Part shown: piece by piece, positions 42,394 to 53,841 of the stretch
Position numbering within the stretch: position 1 is the first letter of the stretch
Layout of the letters: the number at the start of each line of letters is the position of its first letter
Assembly: GCA_012729335.1 (NCBI GenBank)
Contig: JAAYDJ010000013.1
Span: forward strand, 1 to 64,000
Reading direction: 5' to 3'
DNA: 64,000 nucleotides
Source of the DNA: Bacteroidales bacterium
Lineage (GTDB): Bacteria > Bacteroidota > Bacteroidia > Bacteroidales > Prolixibacteraceae
The notes under the pieces: generated by a model
The model's input: only the letters and a program-made list of their open reading frames with translations
What the model was told of the DNA's origin: nothing
The model's database searches: none
Position numbers and translations under genes: made by a program

Positions 42394-44280
42394 ATGAAGA
42401 CAACCCTTTCCGACAGTGTTTTCTGCAAACCGGGCACATTGGTTCTACTGGTGCTGCTCCTTATGGGGGTGATCCCCCTGGGAGCCCAGGAGAAAAAAGG
42501 GCAGCCTACCGGCCGGCCGGTGATGGCCCCGGCCACGCCACCGGTCCGCACACCTGCCCGCAACACGGGCCGGCCGGCAGCCACTTTTCCCGCCACTGCC
42601 CCGGCCACTGCCCCGGCCACGAACCCGGCCAGGACCCCGGCTACAACCCCGGCTACAACCCCGGCCACGAACTCCGGGAATACCTTCCCCTCCTCCCAGG
42701 GAGCAGCGGCAGGCCAACCCCCTCAGACCACCTCCTACGCCGTCAATGGAATGCAGGACCCGGAGAAAAAACGCATCGACATCGAACAAGCCGACTTCCT
42801 GGAATTCAACGAAGCCATTGTGGCCAATGCCCAGCGTCTCATCGGCAACGTACGCATCCGCCACAACGATGTTTTAATGTGGTGCGACAGCGCCTATGCC
42901 TACACCGGAACCAACCGCGTCGACGCCTTCGGAAATGTGCACATCAACCAGGGTGACACCGCCCACCTCTATGCCGACATGATTTATTACGACGGCGACC
43001 TGAGCTTCGCCAGGGCCATACGCAATGTCAGGCTCGTCAACAAATCCACCACACTCTTCTCCGATACCGTCGACTACGACCTGATCCCCAATGTAGGATA
43101 CTATGACGACCAGGGGAAAATCATCGACAGCACCAACGTACTCACCAGCCGTATCGCCCGATACCATGTCGACGAGGATATCGTCTATTTCTATCAGGAG
43201 GTGGTGGGTTACAATGAAGATTACCGCCTGGAAAGCGACACCGTCAAATACAACACGGCCACCGGCATTTTTTACATCCAGGGGCCGACGACCATCCGCG
43301 ACTCAGTGAATACCATATACGCCGAGGACGGCTGGTACAACTCCCGGACCGGCGAAGCACAACTCCTGAAGAATCCACTGGTGTACAATGAAAAACAGCA
43401 GATGAAGGGCGATGTCATCGATTACGACCGCAACAAAGGCTACGGTAAGGCCCGCGGAATGATCGAAATCATTGACATCGAAAACAATGTTATTGTCAAA
43501 GGCCGGAATGCATGGTTCGACGAAGTCACCGAAACGGCCTTCATCACCGATTCGGCACAGTTTATCATGATCAGCGAAGGAGACTCCCTCTTCCTTCATG
43601 CCGATACGCTCAAAACCGTCGCCGACACCATCCCCGATGAAAAAATCATCAAAGCCTTTCACGGTGTGAGGTTTTATCGGACCGACCTGCAGGGGAAATG
43701 CGACTCCCTGGTATATTTCAGCCGCGATTCGACTATCCAGCTCCACCGTGAACCGGTTCTGTGGTCTGAAATCCACCAGATGAGCGCCGACTATATTGAG
43801 ATGATCACCCGGAATCCCGCCCCCGACGAAGTGCAGCTCCGGAACGACGCCTTTATCATTTCAAGGCAGGACTCGGCGATGTTTGATCAGGTGAAGGGGA
43901 AAAACATGACCGGGTACATCGTCGGCGAACAGCTTGACCACATTTTCGTCGACGGGAACGGCCAAACCATCTATTATGCCCGTGACAAGGGAAATATCAT
44001 CGGTCTTAACCGGGCCGAGAGCAGCAAACTGGCCATACAGTTCAAAGAGGGGAAAGCCTTCAGGATTTCATTTTTGGGCAACCCGGAAGGGCGGCTCACT
44101 CCCCTGCCCCAGCTGAGTGAGGAAGAGCGCCGCCTCTCAGGCTTCGATTGGAAGGAACGTATCAGGCCCCAGTCACGTGCCGATATCTTCCGCAAAACAG
44201 AGACATCCGCCGCCCCGATGCCGGTGCCGCAGGAGGAAGCGGGCCCTGGCCCTCTGTCCACCCCCGAAGAAGAGAAGTGA
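42394..44280 (+). CDS. OstA-like (LptA/LptD N-domain) envelope protein with Pro/Ala/Thr-rich linker
   Basis: A 628-residue exported protein (hydrophobic segment LVLLVLLLMGVIPLGAQ, about residues 16-32). Residues about 40-110 are a low-complexity Pro-Ala-Thr-Asn linker encoded partly by 12-base tandem repeats. The rest is a series of OstA-type repeats (ANAQRLIGNVRIRHNDVLMW, SAYAYTGTNRVDAFGNVHI, TLFSDTVDYD and others), the fold that carries lipopolysaccharide across the periplasm in LptA and LptD. This PF13100-like protein is widespread in Bacteroidota. It starts directly at the end of the moxR gene. The last 25 residues are acidic and Pro-rich. Confidence 0.85.
   Translation: MKTTLSDSVFCKPGTLVLLVLLLMGVIPLGAQEKKGQPTGRPVMAPATPPVRTPARNTGRPAATFPATAPATAPATNPARTPATTPATTPATNSGNTFPSSQGAAAGQPPQTTSYAVNGMQDPEKKRIDIEQADFLEFNEAIVANAQRLIGNVRIRHNDVLMWCDSAYAYTGTNRVDAFGNVHINQGDTAHLYADMIYYDGDLSFARAIRNVRLVNKSTTLFSDTVDYDLIPNVGYYDDQGKIIDSTNVLTSRIARYHVDEDIVYFYQEVVGYNEDYRLESDTVKYNTATGIFYIQGPTTIRDSVNTIYAEDGWYNSRTGEAQLLKNPLVYNEKQQMKGDVIDYDRNKGYGKARGMIEIIDIENNVIVKGRNAWFDEVTETAFITDSAQFIMISEGDSLFLHADTLKTVADTIPDEKIIKAFHGVRFYRTDLQGKCDSLVYFSRDSTIQLHREPVLWSEIHQMSADYIEMITRNPAPDEVQLRNDAFIISRQDSAMFDQVKGKNMTGYIVGEQLDHIFVDGNGQTIYYARDKGNIIGLNRAESSKLAIQFKEGKAFRISFLGNPEGRLTPLPQLSEEERRLSGFDWKERIRPQSRADIFRKTETSAAPMPVPQEEAGPGPLSTPEEEK
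42592..42674 (+). repeat. 12-base tandem repeat in the OstA-like gene
   Basis: Seven imperfect copies of GCCACNNCCCCG/GCTACAACCCCG run in frame and encode Ala-Thr-x-Pro units. Copy-number change would alter linker length without frameshift. Confidence 0.8.
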
Positions 44281-44318
44281 CTTCACCGGGTTCCGTCATC
44301 ATGTGCTGACCGGGTCAC

Positions 44319-44693
44319 TCAGGTGGTGATGACCTTACGGCCAAAGGGAGTGAGCGCCAGTGACATCAGCTTGAAATGCTGTCTGCCCCACGGAATACCC
44401 ACGATGGTGATCACCAGCAACAACCCGAACAGCAAATGGGACAGGGCGATCCAGAATCCCGCCACCACCAGCCATATCAGATTCATGAGGGTGGAAAGGC
44501 AGCCGGGAGCCCATTCCTTCAACTCCCAGCTTTTATTGAAGGGCCACAGGGCCACCTCCGCCAGCTTGAACGCCTGCAAACCGAATGGAATCCCCACAAT
44601 GGTCAGGCAAAGCAGCAGGCCCCCGATCACATACCCCAGGAATGCCTCCAGTCCGCCAAACAACAACCAAATCAAATTGCCAAGTAATCGCAT
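44319..44693 (-). CDS. YccF-domain inner-membrane protein
   Basis: A 124-residue membrane protein with two copies of the YccF motif: LGNLIWLLFGGLEAFLGYVIGG followed by LTIVGIPFGLQAFKLAEVALWPF, then LMNLIWLVVAGFWIALSHLLFG followed by ITIVGIPWGRQHFKLMSLALTPFG. The symmetric two-repeat arrangement is standard for the family, whose function is not established. It stands alone on the minus strand, 80 bases before the MATE gene on the same strand lies downstream of it in sequence but upstream in transcription. Confidence 0.88.
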   Translation of the reverse strand: MRLLGNLIWLLFGGLEAFLGYVIGGLLLCLTIVGIPFGLQAFKLAEVALWPFNKSWELKEWAPGCLSTLMNLIWLVVAGFWIALSHLLFGLLLVITIVGIPWGRQHFKLMSLALTPFGRKVITT

Positions 44694-44773
44694 CTTCTTT
44701 TTCTTTATAGGTATTCACTACACCCTGTGTTATTACACTCCTTATGCCAGAACGGCATCTGCATGGCAGGGGG

Positions 44774-46207
44774 TCAGATTTTCTCGGTTTTCCATTTTCC
44801 CTTGCGGAAGTACCACCAGGCCACCACGGCGACCAGGGATTCGGCGATGACGATGGCCAGGCAGGTTCCCGTGAGGCCCCACTGAAGGGTAAAGGCGAAA
44901 AGCCAGGCCAGAGGGATCTCGACGAGCCAGAATCCGAAAAAGAAGATAATGGTGGGGGTGACGGTATCGCCGCTGCCGTTGAAAGCCTGGATCATGACCA
45001 TACTCAGCCCGTAAAACACAAATCCCATGCTGATGATTCTCAAAGCGAGGGTTCCCTGGGAGATCACCCCCGGGTCGCTGCTGAAGAAGCTGATCAGGCC
45101 TCCGGGGAGGAGCACCAGGAGTATGCCGATAAGGCCCATCATGGCCATGTTGACGTAGCTGGTGATCCACACCGATCTCTCGGCCCGCTGGGGATGGCCG
45201 GCCCCCAGGTTCTGGCCCACCAGGGTGGCGGCGGCATTGGCGATTCCCGAAGCCGGCAGAAGGGCAAAGACGATGATTCTGATGGCAATGGTATAGCCAG
45301 CCACCGCCAGGGATCCGAAGACCGCAATGATGCGCACCAGGAATATCCAGGAGGAGGTGGCGATCAGATTCTGAAAGATCCCTCCCAGGGAGACCCTGAC
45401 CAGCTCTCCCATGACCCGGGGCCTGACCCGGAAGTCGGACGGCTTCACCGCAATGCGGTGGTGCCCCCCCAATAAAAGATAAAGCTGATAGATTACCGCT
45501 ATGCCCCGGCCCATGGCAGTGGCGATGGCTGCCCCCTTGATACCCAGGGCCGGCACCGGCCCCCACCCGAAAATAAACAGCGGATCCAGAACCAGGTTGA
45601 TCAGGTTGGCAACCAGAATCACCCTGAAAGAGATGGCCGCATCGCCCGAACTGCGAAAAATGGCGTTGATGATGAACAACAGCATGACCACCCCGTTGGA
45701 ACCGAAGATGATGGCTGGGTAGAGGGCGTATTCTTCGGCCACCGCCTCAGTGGTTCCCATCAGGATCAGGAACTCCCGGGCCAGGAAAATTCCCGGCAGG
45801 GAAATCACCACCGATACCAGCAGGGCCAACAGGATCGCCTGCACCGCCGCCGACCCTGCACCACGGGGATCCTTTTCCCCGATCCGGCGGGCCACCAGCG
45901 CCGTGGTGGCCACCCCGAAACCTGAAGCCACCGAATACACAATGGTCATCACCGACTCGGTCAAACCCACCGTGGCTATGGCATCGGCACCCAAACGCGA
46001 TACAAACCAGATGTCGGCAATGGAAAAAAGGGATTCCATGACCATCTCCAGGACCATCGGCACCGAAAGAATGAATATGGCCTTGCCCACACTGCTCTCC
46101 GTGAAATCACGCTCCGTGCCGGCAATCGCCTCCCTGATATCCTGCCACCAGGAAGCTTTCTCTCCTCCGGTGAACACCGCAACCAATCTCTTTATCCTCG
46201 ATGACAT
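44774..46207 (-). CDS. MATE-family multidrug/cation antiporter
   Basis: The start at 46207 (MSSRIKRL) gives 477 residues; two further in-frame ATGs lie up to 27 bases upstream and cannot be excluded. Twelve membrane segments are visible, and MATE sequence features are present: FTESSVGKAIFILSVPMVLEMVMESLFSIADIWFVSRLG in the first helix pair and the internal repeat AAATLVGQNLGAGHPQRAERS. It exchanges a drug or organic cation for Na+ or H+ across the inner membrane. It is preceded by a 280-base spacer after kdsA on the same strand. Confidence 0.9.
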   Translation of the reverse strand: MSSRIKRLVAVFTGGEKASWWQDIREAIAGTERDFTESSVGKAIFILSVPMVLEMVMESLFSIADIWFVSRLGADAIATVGLTESVMTIVYSVASGFGVATTALVARRIGEKDPRGAGSAAVQAILLALLVSVVISLPGIFLAREFLILMGTTEAVAEEYALYPAIIFGSNGVVMLLFIINAIFRSSGDAAISFRVILVANLINLVLDPLFIFGWGPVPALGIKGAAIATAMGRGIAVIYQLYLLLGGHHRIAVKPSDFRVRPRVMGELVRVSLGGIFQNLIATSSWIFLVRIIAVFGSLAVAGYTIAIRIIVFALLPASGIANAAATLVGQNLGAGHPQRAERSVWITSYVNMAMMGLIGILLVLLPGGLISFFSSDPGVISQGTLALRIISMGFVFYGLSMVMIQAFNGSGDTVTPTIIFFFGFWLVEIPLAWLFAFTLQWGLTGTCLAIVIAESLVAVVAWWYFRKGKWKTEKI

Positions 46208-46387
46208 CTGTGTATAACGCATAAGGGTAAACAACAGGATTCCTTCGCTTCCCAGACTTTCAGGCCGCCCGCTTCAAGCAGGGTTCCACCATGCCTCCCC
46301 GGTACCCCGCAAAAGCATGCCCTGAAGAGGCTACCGGCATGAGGCTCCCTGGAAGTGAACCCTATTTCCCACTGCACCCGATGAGGT

Positions 46388-46489
46388 TCAGGGAATATCC
46401 ACCGCATCGTAGACAACCACCTTTTCCCAGAGTGCACTGTTTTCCTCCACGAAAGCCGGGTGGACCAGGTGAATAAGCCAGGCTCGGCG
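46388..46489 (-). other. Coding-like tail in frame after the kdsA stop
   Basis: Directly after the kdsA TAG (46490-46492) the same frame stays open for 33 codons (ending VVVYDAVDIP, stop TGA at 46388-46390) and has a protein-like composition with LIHLVHPAFVEENSALWEKV in its middle. There is no ATG. It may be the remnant of a lost gene or a stop-separated extension; I do not recognise it. Confidence 0.35.
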
Positions 46490-47317
46490 CTATGCGGGAA
46501 AGGCCAGGATGGTTTGGCGCAGAAGGACCAGTTTTTCCAGCAATCCTTCGAGTAATGCGAGGGGAAGCATGTTGGCCCCATCCGATTTGGCGGATGCCGG
46601 GTCGGGGTGGGTTTCGATGAAAATGCCGTCGGCACCCACGGCAATTCCGGCGCGGGCAATGGTCTCAATCAGCCGGGGTTGGCCTCCGGTCACCCCACCT
46701 GCCTGGTTGGGTTGCTGCAGGGAATGGGTGATGTCCAGCACCACGGGGCAATCCAGCGCCTGCATCTCCGGAATCCCCCGGTAGTCCACCACCAGGTCCT
46801 GATATCCGAACATTGTACCCCGCTCGGTCAGCAAAATACGGTCGTTGCCCGAATCCCTCACCTTTCCTACGGCATACTTCATGGCCCCGGGTGATAAAAA
46901 CTGACCCTTTTTGATGTTGACCACCTTTCCGGTCACCGCGGCGGCCACCAGCAGATCGGTCTGTCGGCACAGAAACGCCGGAATCTGCAGCACATCTGCA
47001 TAACGGGCAGCCAGCGCAGCCTCACCCGCCGCATGAATATCGGTGACCACAGGCACCTCAAACCGCTCTCCCACCTTCCGGAGAATCTCCAGCGCCTTCT
47101 CATCCCCGATCCCCGAAAAGGAGTCAAGCCGCGAACGGTTCGCCTTCCGGTAGGAGCCCTTGAAAATCCAAGGAATCTGCAACCGGTCGGTGATCGCCGC
47201 AATCGACGCGGCAATCTCCATGGCCATCGCCTCCCCCTCGATGGCACAGGGACCAGCCATCAAAAGGAAATTTCCCGATCCGGTATGTCTCAGCTTGTCT
47301 ATGCGTGGTATCATCAT
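46490..47317 (-). CDS. kdsA: 3-deoxy-8-phosphooctulonate synthase, metal-dependent type
   Basis: A 275-residue KdsA that joins arabinose 5-phosphate and phosphoenolpyruvate to make Kdo-8-phosphate for lipopolysaccharide. The signatures MAGPCAIEG (20-28), FKGSYRKANRSR, HSLQQPNQAG and ETHPDPASAKSDGANMLPL are all in place. The residue at position 24 is Cys within GPCAIE, the metal ligand of the metal-dependent class; metal-independent enzymes such as that of E. coli have Asn there. Length is normal. It is transcribed divergently from typA. Confidence 0.95.
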   Translation of the reverse strand: MMIPRIDKLRHTGSGNFLLMAGPCAIEGEAMAMEIAASIAAITDRLQIPWIFKGSYRKANRSRLDSFSGIGDEKALEILRKVGERFEVPVVTDIHAAGEAALAARYADVLQIPAFLCRQTDLLVAAAVTGKVVNIKKGQFLSPGAMKYAVGKVRDSGNDRILLTERGTMFGYQDLVVDYRGIPEMQALDCPVVLDITHSLQQPNQAGGVTGGQPRLIETIARAGIAVGADGIFIETHPDPASAKSDGANMLPLALLEGLLEKLVLLRQTILAFPA

Positions 47318-47429
47318 GGGTTCCGAATTTTTGGGAAAGATATTAAAAAAGCCGCATTCTTAATGTTAACAGTGAGGATCCGGACTACAGTAATTGATTC
47401 AAATTTAAAGGAGTACTCAAATCCTTTTA

Positions 47430-47437
47430 TACTTTTG
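47430..47437 (+). promoter_or_regulatory. -7 element of typA
   Basis: TACTTTTG, an exact TAnnTTTG match, 19 bases before the ATG at 47457. Confidence 0.6.
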
Positions 47438-47456
47438 CAGCCCAATTGATAAAAGA

Positions 47457-49271
47457 ATGGAAGAAATCAGGAACGTAGCCGTCATCGCACACGTCGACCA
47501 CGGCAAAACAACGCTCGTCGATCGCATATTGCACCAGGTCAAACTTTTTCGAGACAACCAGGAGGTCAGGGACCTTATTCTTGACAGCAACGACCTGGAA
47601 AGGGAACGGGGGATCACCATCCTCTCCAAGAATGTCTCGGTTCGCTATAAGAATGTAAAGATCAATGTGATCGACACACCCGGACACTCTGATTTCGGAG
47701 GGGAAGTCGAAAGGGTGCTCAACATGGCCGATGGGGTGCTGCTGATTGTGGACGCCTTTGAAGGGCCGATGCCACAGACCAGGTTCGTATTGCAGAAAGC
47801 CCTGGAACTGGGTTTGAAACCCCTGGTGGTCATCAACAAAGTGGATAAGCCCAACTGCAACCCTGAAGAGACCCATGAAAAAGTCTTTGACCTGATGTTC
47901 AGCCTCGATGCCACCGAGGACCAGCTTGATTTTCCCACTGTCTACGGCTCCTCGAAACAGGGGTGGATGGGACCCGACTGGAAGAGCCCCACCGAAGACA
48001 TCAGTTACCTGCTCGACACCATCATCAGGTACATTCCCCCGGCCCGCCACATCGCGGGAACCCTCCAGATGAGAATCACCTCGCTCGACTACTCCTCCTA
48101 TGTGGGAAGGATCGCGGTGGGCAAGGTCTCACGCGGGGAGTTAGTGCCCGGAAGTCAGGTGACCCTGGTGAAGCGCGACGGGAGCATGATCAGAAACACC
48201 GCCAGGGAGGTTTACCTTTTCGAGGGGCTGGGCAAGGAGAAAACCAAGAAACCTGTGAGGGCAGGCGAAATTTGCGCCATCTTCGGGCTTGAAAATTTCG
48301 AGATCGGGGATACCGTTGCCGACCATCTGGAGCCTGAAGGATTGTCACCCATCAGAGTCGACGAACCCACCATGAGCATGGTTTTCTCCTCCAACAACTC
48401 TCCGTTTTTTGGCCGGGAGGGTATGTATGTCACCTCGCGGCAGTTGCGTGACCGCCTTTACAAGGAAACAGAAAAAAACCTGGCCCTCAGGGTGGAGGAT
48501 ACAGCCTCGGCCGACACCTTCATGGTCTATGGACGGGGTATCCTGCACCTTTCCATCCTGATCGAGACCATGCGCCGTGAGGGATATGAACTGCAGGTGG
48601 GACAGCCCCGTGTCATCATCAGGGAAGTAGACGGCGTTAAATTTGAACCGGTGGAATCCCTGACCGTGCAGGTCCCCGAAGTATTCTCGGGTAAGGTGAT
48701 TGAACTGGTCTCCCAGCGCAAGGGGGAAATCACCCTTTTTGAGGTGAAAAACGAGAGGGCCCACCTGGAATTCTCGATTCCCTCGCGGGGGATCATCGGC
48801 CTGCGCAACCTGATGCTTACGGCCACTGAAGGCGAAGCCATCATGGCCCACCGCTTTAAGGACTATGAACCCTGGAAGGGAGAGATCGGCATCCGCCGCA
48901 ACGGATCGCTCATCGCCCTGGATACGGGCACCGCCATCGCCTACTCCATCAACAAACTTCAGGACCGCGGAAAATTCTTTATCTTCCCCGGGGAGGAAGT
49001 ATACGCCGGTCAGGTCATTGGCGAAAACTCCCGGCTGGATGACCTGACGGTCAACGTGACCATCACCAAGAAACTGACCAACATGAGGGCTTCCGGATCA
49101 GACGACAAGGCCATCCTGAGCCCACCGGTGCGATTCTCCCTCGAGGAGGCCATGGAGTATATCGCCGGGGATGAATTCATTGAAATCACGCCCAAATCGA
49201 TGCGCCTGCGTAAAATCCTTCTCGATGAAAACGACCGGAAAAGGGCAAAAAAACAGGAAACCGGAGCCTGA
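47457..49271 (+). CDS. typA: Translational GTPase TypA/BipA
   Basis: A 604-residue ribosome-associated GTPase with G1 AHVDHGKTT (11-19), G3 [16 protein letters not shown] and G4 NKVDKP, followed by the EF-G-like domains and the TypA-specific C-terminal domain ([21 protein letters not shown]). It helps assemble the large subunit and supports growth under cold or other stress. Length is normal and no motif is missing. It is expressed from its own promoter at 47430-47437 and is divergent from kdsA. Confidence 0.96.
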   Translation: MEEIRNVAVIAHVDHGKTTLVDRILHQVKLFRDNQEVRDLILDSNDLERERGITILSKNVSVRYKNVKINVIDTPGHSDFGGEVERVLNMADGVLLIVDAFEGPMPQTRFVLQKALELGLKPLVVINKVDKPNCNPEETHEKVFDLMFSLDATEDQLDFPTVYGSSKQGWMGPDWKSPTEDISYLLDTIIRYIPPARHIAGTLQMRITSLDYSSYVGRIAVGKVSRGELVPGSQVTLVKRDGSMIRNTAREVYLFEGLGKEKTKKPVRAGEICAIFGLENFEIGDTVADHLEPEGLSPIRVDEPTMSMVFSSNNSPFFGREGMYVTSRQLRDRLYKETEKNLALRVEDTASADTFMVYGRGILHLSILIETMRREGYELQVGQPRVIIREVDGVKFEPVESLTVQVPEVFSGKVIELVSQRKGEITLFEVKNERAHLEFSIPSRGIIGLRNLMLTATEGEAIMAHRFKDYEPWKGEIGIRRNGSLIALDTGTAIAYSINKLQDRGKFFIFPGEEVYAGQVIGENSRLDDLTVNVTITKKLTNMRASGSDDKAILSPPVRFSLEEAMEYIAGDEFIEITPKSMRLRKILLDENDRKRAKKQETGA

Positions 49272-49346
49272 CCATGGACCTGGTGCTGACGACAGACTGG
49301 CCGGCGTACCCCGGGGGCGATTCCCTCAGGAGAAGGGTAGAAAAAT

Positions 49347-50846
49347 TCAGTAGGTATAGCTGACGAAGGCGAACTTTTTTGAATCGGGGCTCCAGGAGGG
49401 TACGTTCAGGGTGCCCTGGCCGCCATAAAGGAAAGCCACCGTTTTCACAGGACCGCCAGCCGCAGGCATCAGACGCAGCATCACCCGCTGGTTCCGGGGG
49501 TGGTCACCAGGCGCTACATCAGGCCGGTAGGAAATGAAAAGGAGCCACCTGCCATCGGGCGACGGATGGGCAAACCAGTTGTTGAACTGGTCGTCGGTCA
49601 CTTGCTCCTGACCGCTGCCGTCGGGTTTCATGCGCCAGATCTGCATAGACCCACTGCGCACCGAATTGAAATAGATATATTTCCCGTCAGGTGAATACTC
49701 GGGGCCGTCGTCAAGACCGGCGGCCGTGGTCAGCCTGATCTCCTCCCCGCCGGTGGCAGGAATCTTGTACACGTCGTAATTACCGTTTCGCTCGGCACAG
49801 TAGGTCAGCCACTGGTCGTCAGGCGACCAGCCATGCCAGTATGAGGGCCCCAGGGGAGTGACCCGCGAAGGGGTGCCACCCTTCAGAGGTACCGTATAAA
49901 TAATGGAGTGGCGGGCCCCGTTTTCTTCCAGGTGGTGGCTGATCGCCAGTTTCTTTCCGTCAAAGGAAATCCCGTGGTCGTTGTTATTTGCATCGGCTTC
50001 TCCGGTATCGATCACCTTCACCTTTCCATTCCGGAGGATAAACCGGTAGAGTTTGCCCTCCTTGTTAAAGATTAAAAACTTTCCGTTTCTCGACCAGTTG
50101 GGGGCCTCTATATGGTCGGAGGTGGTATAAACCACCCGGCGAAGGCCGGTCTCCAGGTCAAAGGTTTCCAGCCTGCTGGGAGATGGGGGTGCCTGCAGGC
50201 CTCCCCGGGCTTCCGCAGGAACGTCGAGCCTGACATTATAAAAAATGGCTTCTTCCATGACCTCCGGATGATGGGAACAGACAAAAATTCCGGCATGCAC
50301 CTTACCCCCCAGATCAACAGTCACTGAAGCCACCTCGTCCAAAGGGGTCTGATCCTTTGACACACGCATGATAAAGGTATTCCCCGATTTTTCGAGCTGA
50401 ATGAAACCCGGAGATTTCACCTGGGTGGTCACCTCCCGGGTTTCACCCCCCTTTTCCATACGGTACTGGAGCGAGGTGAGCCCGTCACCGTGAACCGCCA
50501 CATCTACATATGGGGAGTCGTCTTCGGGAGTGGCCCGGAACATCACCCCTGCCTTGCGGTGGGGATCCACCCCCTCCCCGGTGAAATGGAGATTTGCCGA
50601 AAGAATGCAGTCGTCATTCACCTGCTCCGATAAAAAGAAAAATTCGTCACGGCTGCCCCACATATTGGTCCCCGATCCCCTGAGTATCCAGGCCCCATCG
50701 GCAGCCTCATAACGGAAGCTCCCTTTAAATGCAGGATCACCAATATTACGGGCATCGGGGAATGCCCCTCTCACTGTCTGTGACAAAACCTGGGAAGGCT
50801 GCACCATCACCAGCAATCCGAGAAGAAGGGTGTACCTATTTTTCAT
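49347..50846 (-). CDS. Exported TolB-like beta-propeller protein with N-terminal DUF1349-like domain
   Basis: A 499-residue protein with a signal peptide (MKNRYTLLLGLLVMVQPSQVLSQ). Residues about 28-215 look like a concanavalin-type DUF1349 domain (DGAWILRGSGTNMWGSRDEFFFL through AGIFVCSHHPEVMEEAIFYNV). Residues about 235-499 hold PD40/WD40-like blades (APNWSRNGKFLIFNKEGKLYRF, HGWSPDDQWLTYCAERNGNYDVYKI, GPEYSPDGKYIYFNSVRSGSMQIW, VPSWSPDSKKFAF). Such proteins bind carbohydrates or proteins at the cell surface; enzymatic activity is not evident. It lies 28 bases downstream of the fucR stop, so it may belong to the same transcript. Confidence 0.8.
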   Translation of the reverse strand: MKNRYTLLLGLLVMVQPSQVLSQTVRGAFPDARNIGDPAFKGSFRYEAADGAWILRGSGTNMWGSRDEFFFLSEQVNDDCILSANLHFTGEGVDPHRKAGVMFRATPEDDSPYVDVAVHGDGLTSLQYRMEKGGETREVTTQVKSPGFIQLEKSGNTFIMRVSKDQTPLDEVASVTVDLGGKVHAGIFVCSHHPEVMEEAIFYNVRLDVPAEARGGLQAPPSPSRLETFDLETGLRRVVYTTSDHIEAPNWSRNGKFLIFNKEGKLYRFILRNGKVKVIDTGEADANNNDHGISFDGKKLAISHHLEENGARHSIIYTVPLKGGTPSRVTPLGPSYWHGWSPDDQWLTYCAERNGNYDVYKIPATGGEEIRLTTAAGLDDGPEYSPDGKYIYFNSVRSGSMQIWRMKPDGSGQEQVTDDQFNNWFAHPSPDGRWLLFISYRPDVAPGDHPRNQRVMLRLMPAAGGPVKTVAFLYGGQGTLNVPSWSPDSKKFAFVSYTY

Positions 50847-50874
50847 ACAATGAACTACAAGGATTTTCCAAAGT

Positions 50875-51873
50875 TTACAGCGATTGTCTAAGAATGAGTG
50901 AAGTTGGTAAAATTTCCCGGATTTTCAATCCTTCACGTGCAAAAAGGGCCGCTTTCCGTCCCATTTCCCTGAAATCGACAGAGATGGCGGAGATGCCGTT
51001 GGCGGCGATTTCCTTCATGGGGGTATCATTATAAGCCAGAACACCGACCTCCCTTCCGGGTTCCAGGGAGAGGGAGCGGCAGGCGTTGACCACGGTCACC
51101 AGGTCGGCCTCCCTGATCACCAGATAAAGCTGACCGGAACGGAGTTCCCCGGGAAGGACCTGCGGCACCATCCGGAAGGAGAAGCCGTAGCGTGCACAAA
51201 ACCGCCTGACCGCCTTCCCGGTTTCCGGGGGGTGAGGCGTCTTCCTGGGATTATAGACCACGACCACCTCCCTGTATTTTTTGATCTGTGCCAGCCCCTG
51301 TTCCAGACATCTCTCCACTGCAGAACCGAAATCCTGAAGCAGACAGCTGATTTCAGGCCTTTCAGCGCTTCCCATGTCGAGTAACAGCAACCTTGAGGGA
51401 TCAAGGGTCGCCAACACCGGGTGAACCGACGCATGGGAGAGGTTCATCACCACATAAACGGCATATCGGCCGGCACTCTCCCTGACCAGCTGTTCAAACA
51501 CCCTTTCGTTGTAATGGTGAAACAGCAGGTCTACCGTCCACTCCCCGGGGAGGTTTTCCCTGAAGGCGTGGTAGAGCTGTTCCTTGAAGGCGCTGAAATC
51601 GTCGAGGAGCATGAACACCCTCCGTGATGCGCTGCGGACATAATATCCCTTGGCGGGCACCGCCTCGATCAGGCCCCGCTTCTTCAGGATGGCGTATGCT
51701 TTGGTGGCGGTATCGCGGGAACAGCCCATGTGATGGCTTATCTCCGAGATGGAGGGGAGCCGTTGGCCCTGGCCGGCCCTTCCGCTGTCGATGGCTTCCG
51801 TGACGGCACGAACCACCGCACCGATCTTGGTACCTCCCTGCCCCTGGCCTGCCGTGATTCCCGCGCCTTTCAC
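50875..51873 (-). CDS. fucR: GntR-family regulator with LacI-like sugar-binding domain, FucR-like
   Basis: A 332-residue regulator starting with GTG at 51873, 6 bases after the fucI stop. The N-terminal winged helix (about 15-80, QRLPSISEISHHMGCSRDTA followed by TKAYAILKKRGLIEAVPAKG) is GntR type, and the rest (about 85-332) is a periplasmic-binding-like effector domain (VGVLAYNDTPMKEIAANGISAISVDFREMGRKAA). This combination and its place directly after fucI are those of the Bacteroides fucose regulator FucR, a repressor released by L-fucose. The link to fucose rests on position and family. Confidence 0.82.
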   Translation of the reverse strand: MKGAGITAGQGQGGTKIGAVVRAVTEAIDSGRAGQGQRLPSISEISHHMGCSRDTATKAYAILKKRGLIEAVPAKGYYVRSASRRVFMLLDDFSAFKEQLYHAFRENLPGEWTVDLLFHHYNERVFEQLVRESAGRYAVYVVMNLSHASVHPVLATLDPSRLLLLDMGSAERPEISCLLQDFGSAVERCLEQGLAQIKKYREVVVVYNPRKTPHPPETGKAVRRFCARYGFSFRMVPQVLPGELRSGQLYLVIREADLVTVVNACRSLSLEPGREVGVLAYNDTPMKEIAANGISAISVDFREMGRKAALFAREGLKIREILPTSLILRQSL

Positions 51874-51879
51874 CCCGGC

Positions 51880-53667
<1,788 letters not shown>

Positions 53668-53699
53668 GGTCTGCTGTATTTTTTATCGTGAACTTAACT

Positions 53700-53708
53700 G
53701 TACTGTAC
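53700..53708. promoter_or_regulatory. Candidate operator GTACTGTAC upstream of fucI
   Basis: A 9-base near-palindrome within ACTGTACTGTACTGTGCTG lies 33 bases upstream of the fucI start, where a GntR-type repressor such as FucR would bind. Only one copy is seen in the window. Confidence 0.3.
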
Positions 53709-53841
53709 TGTGCTGCAATTTAGGGAGAATTCCGGAAGAAAGAAATGATGTCCGACATTTTAACTATTTTTAGTGCGCCGGTACGCCAGGCCATCCTCAA
53801 AGGGGTTTCCGGGCGGCCGCTAACCAAATACTGACTTAGGG

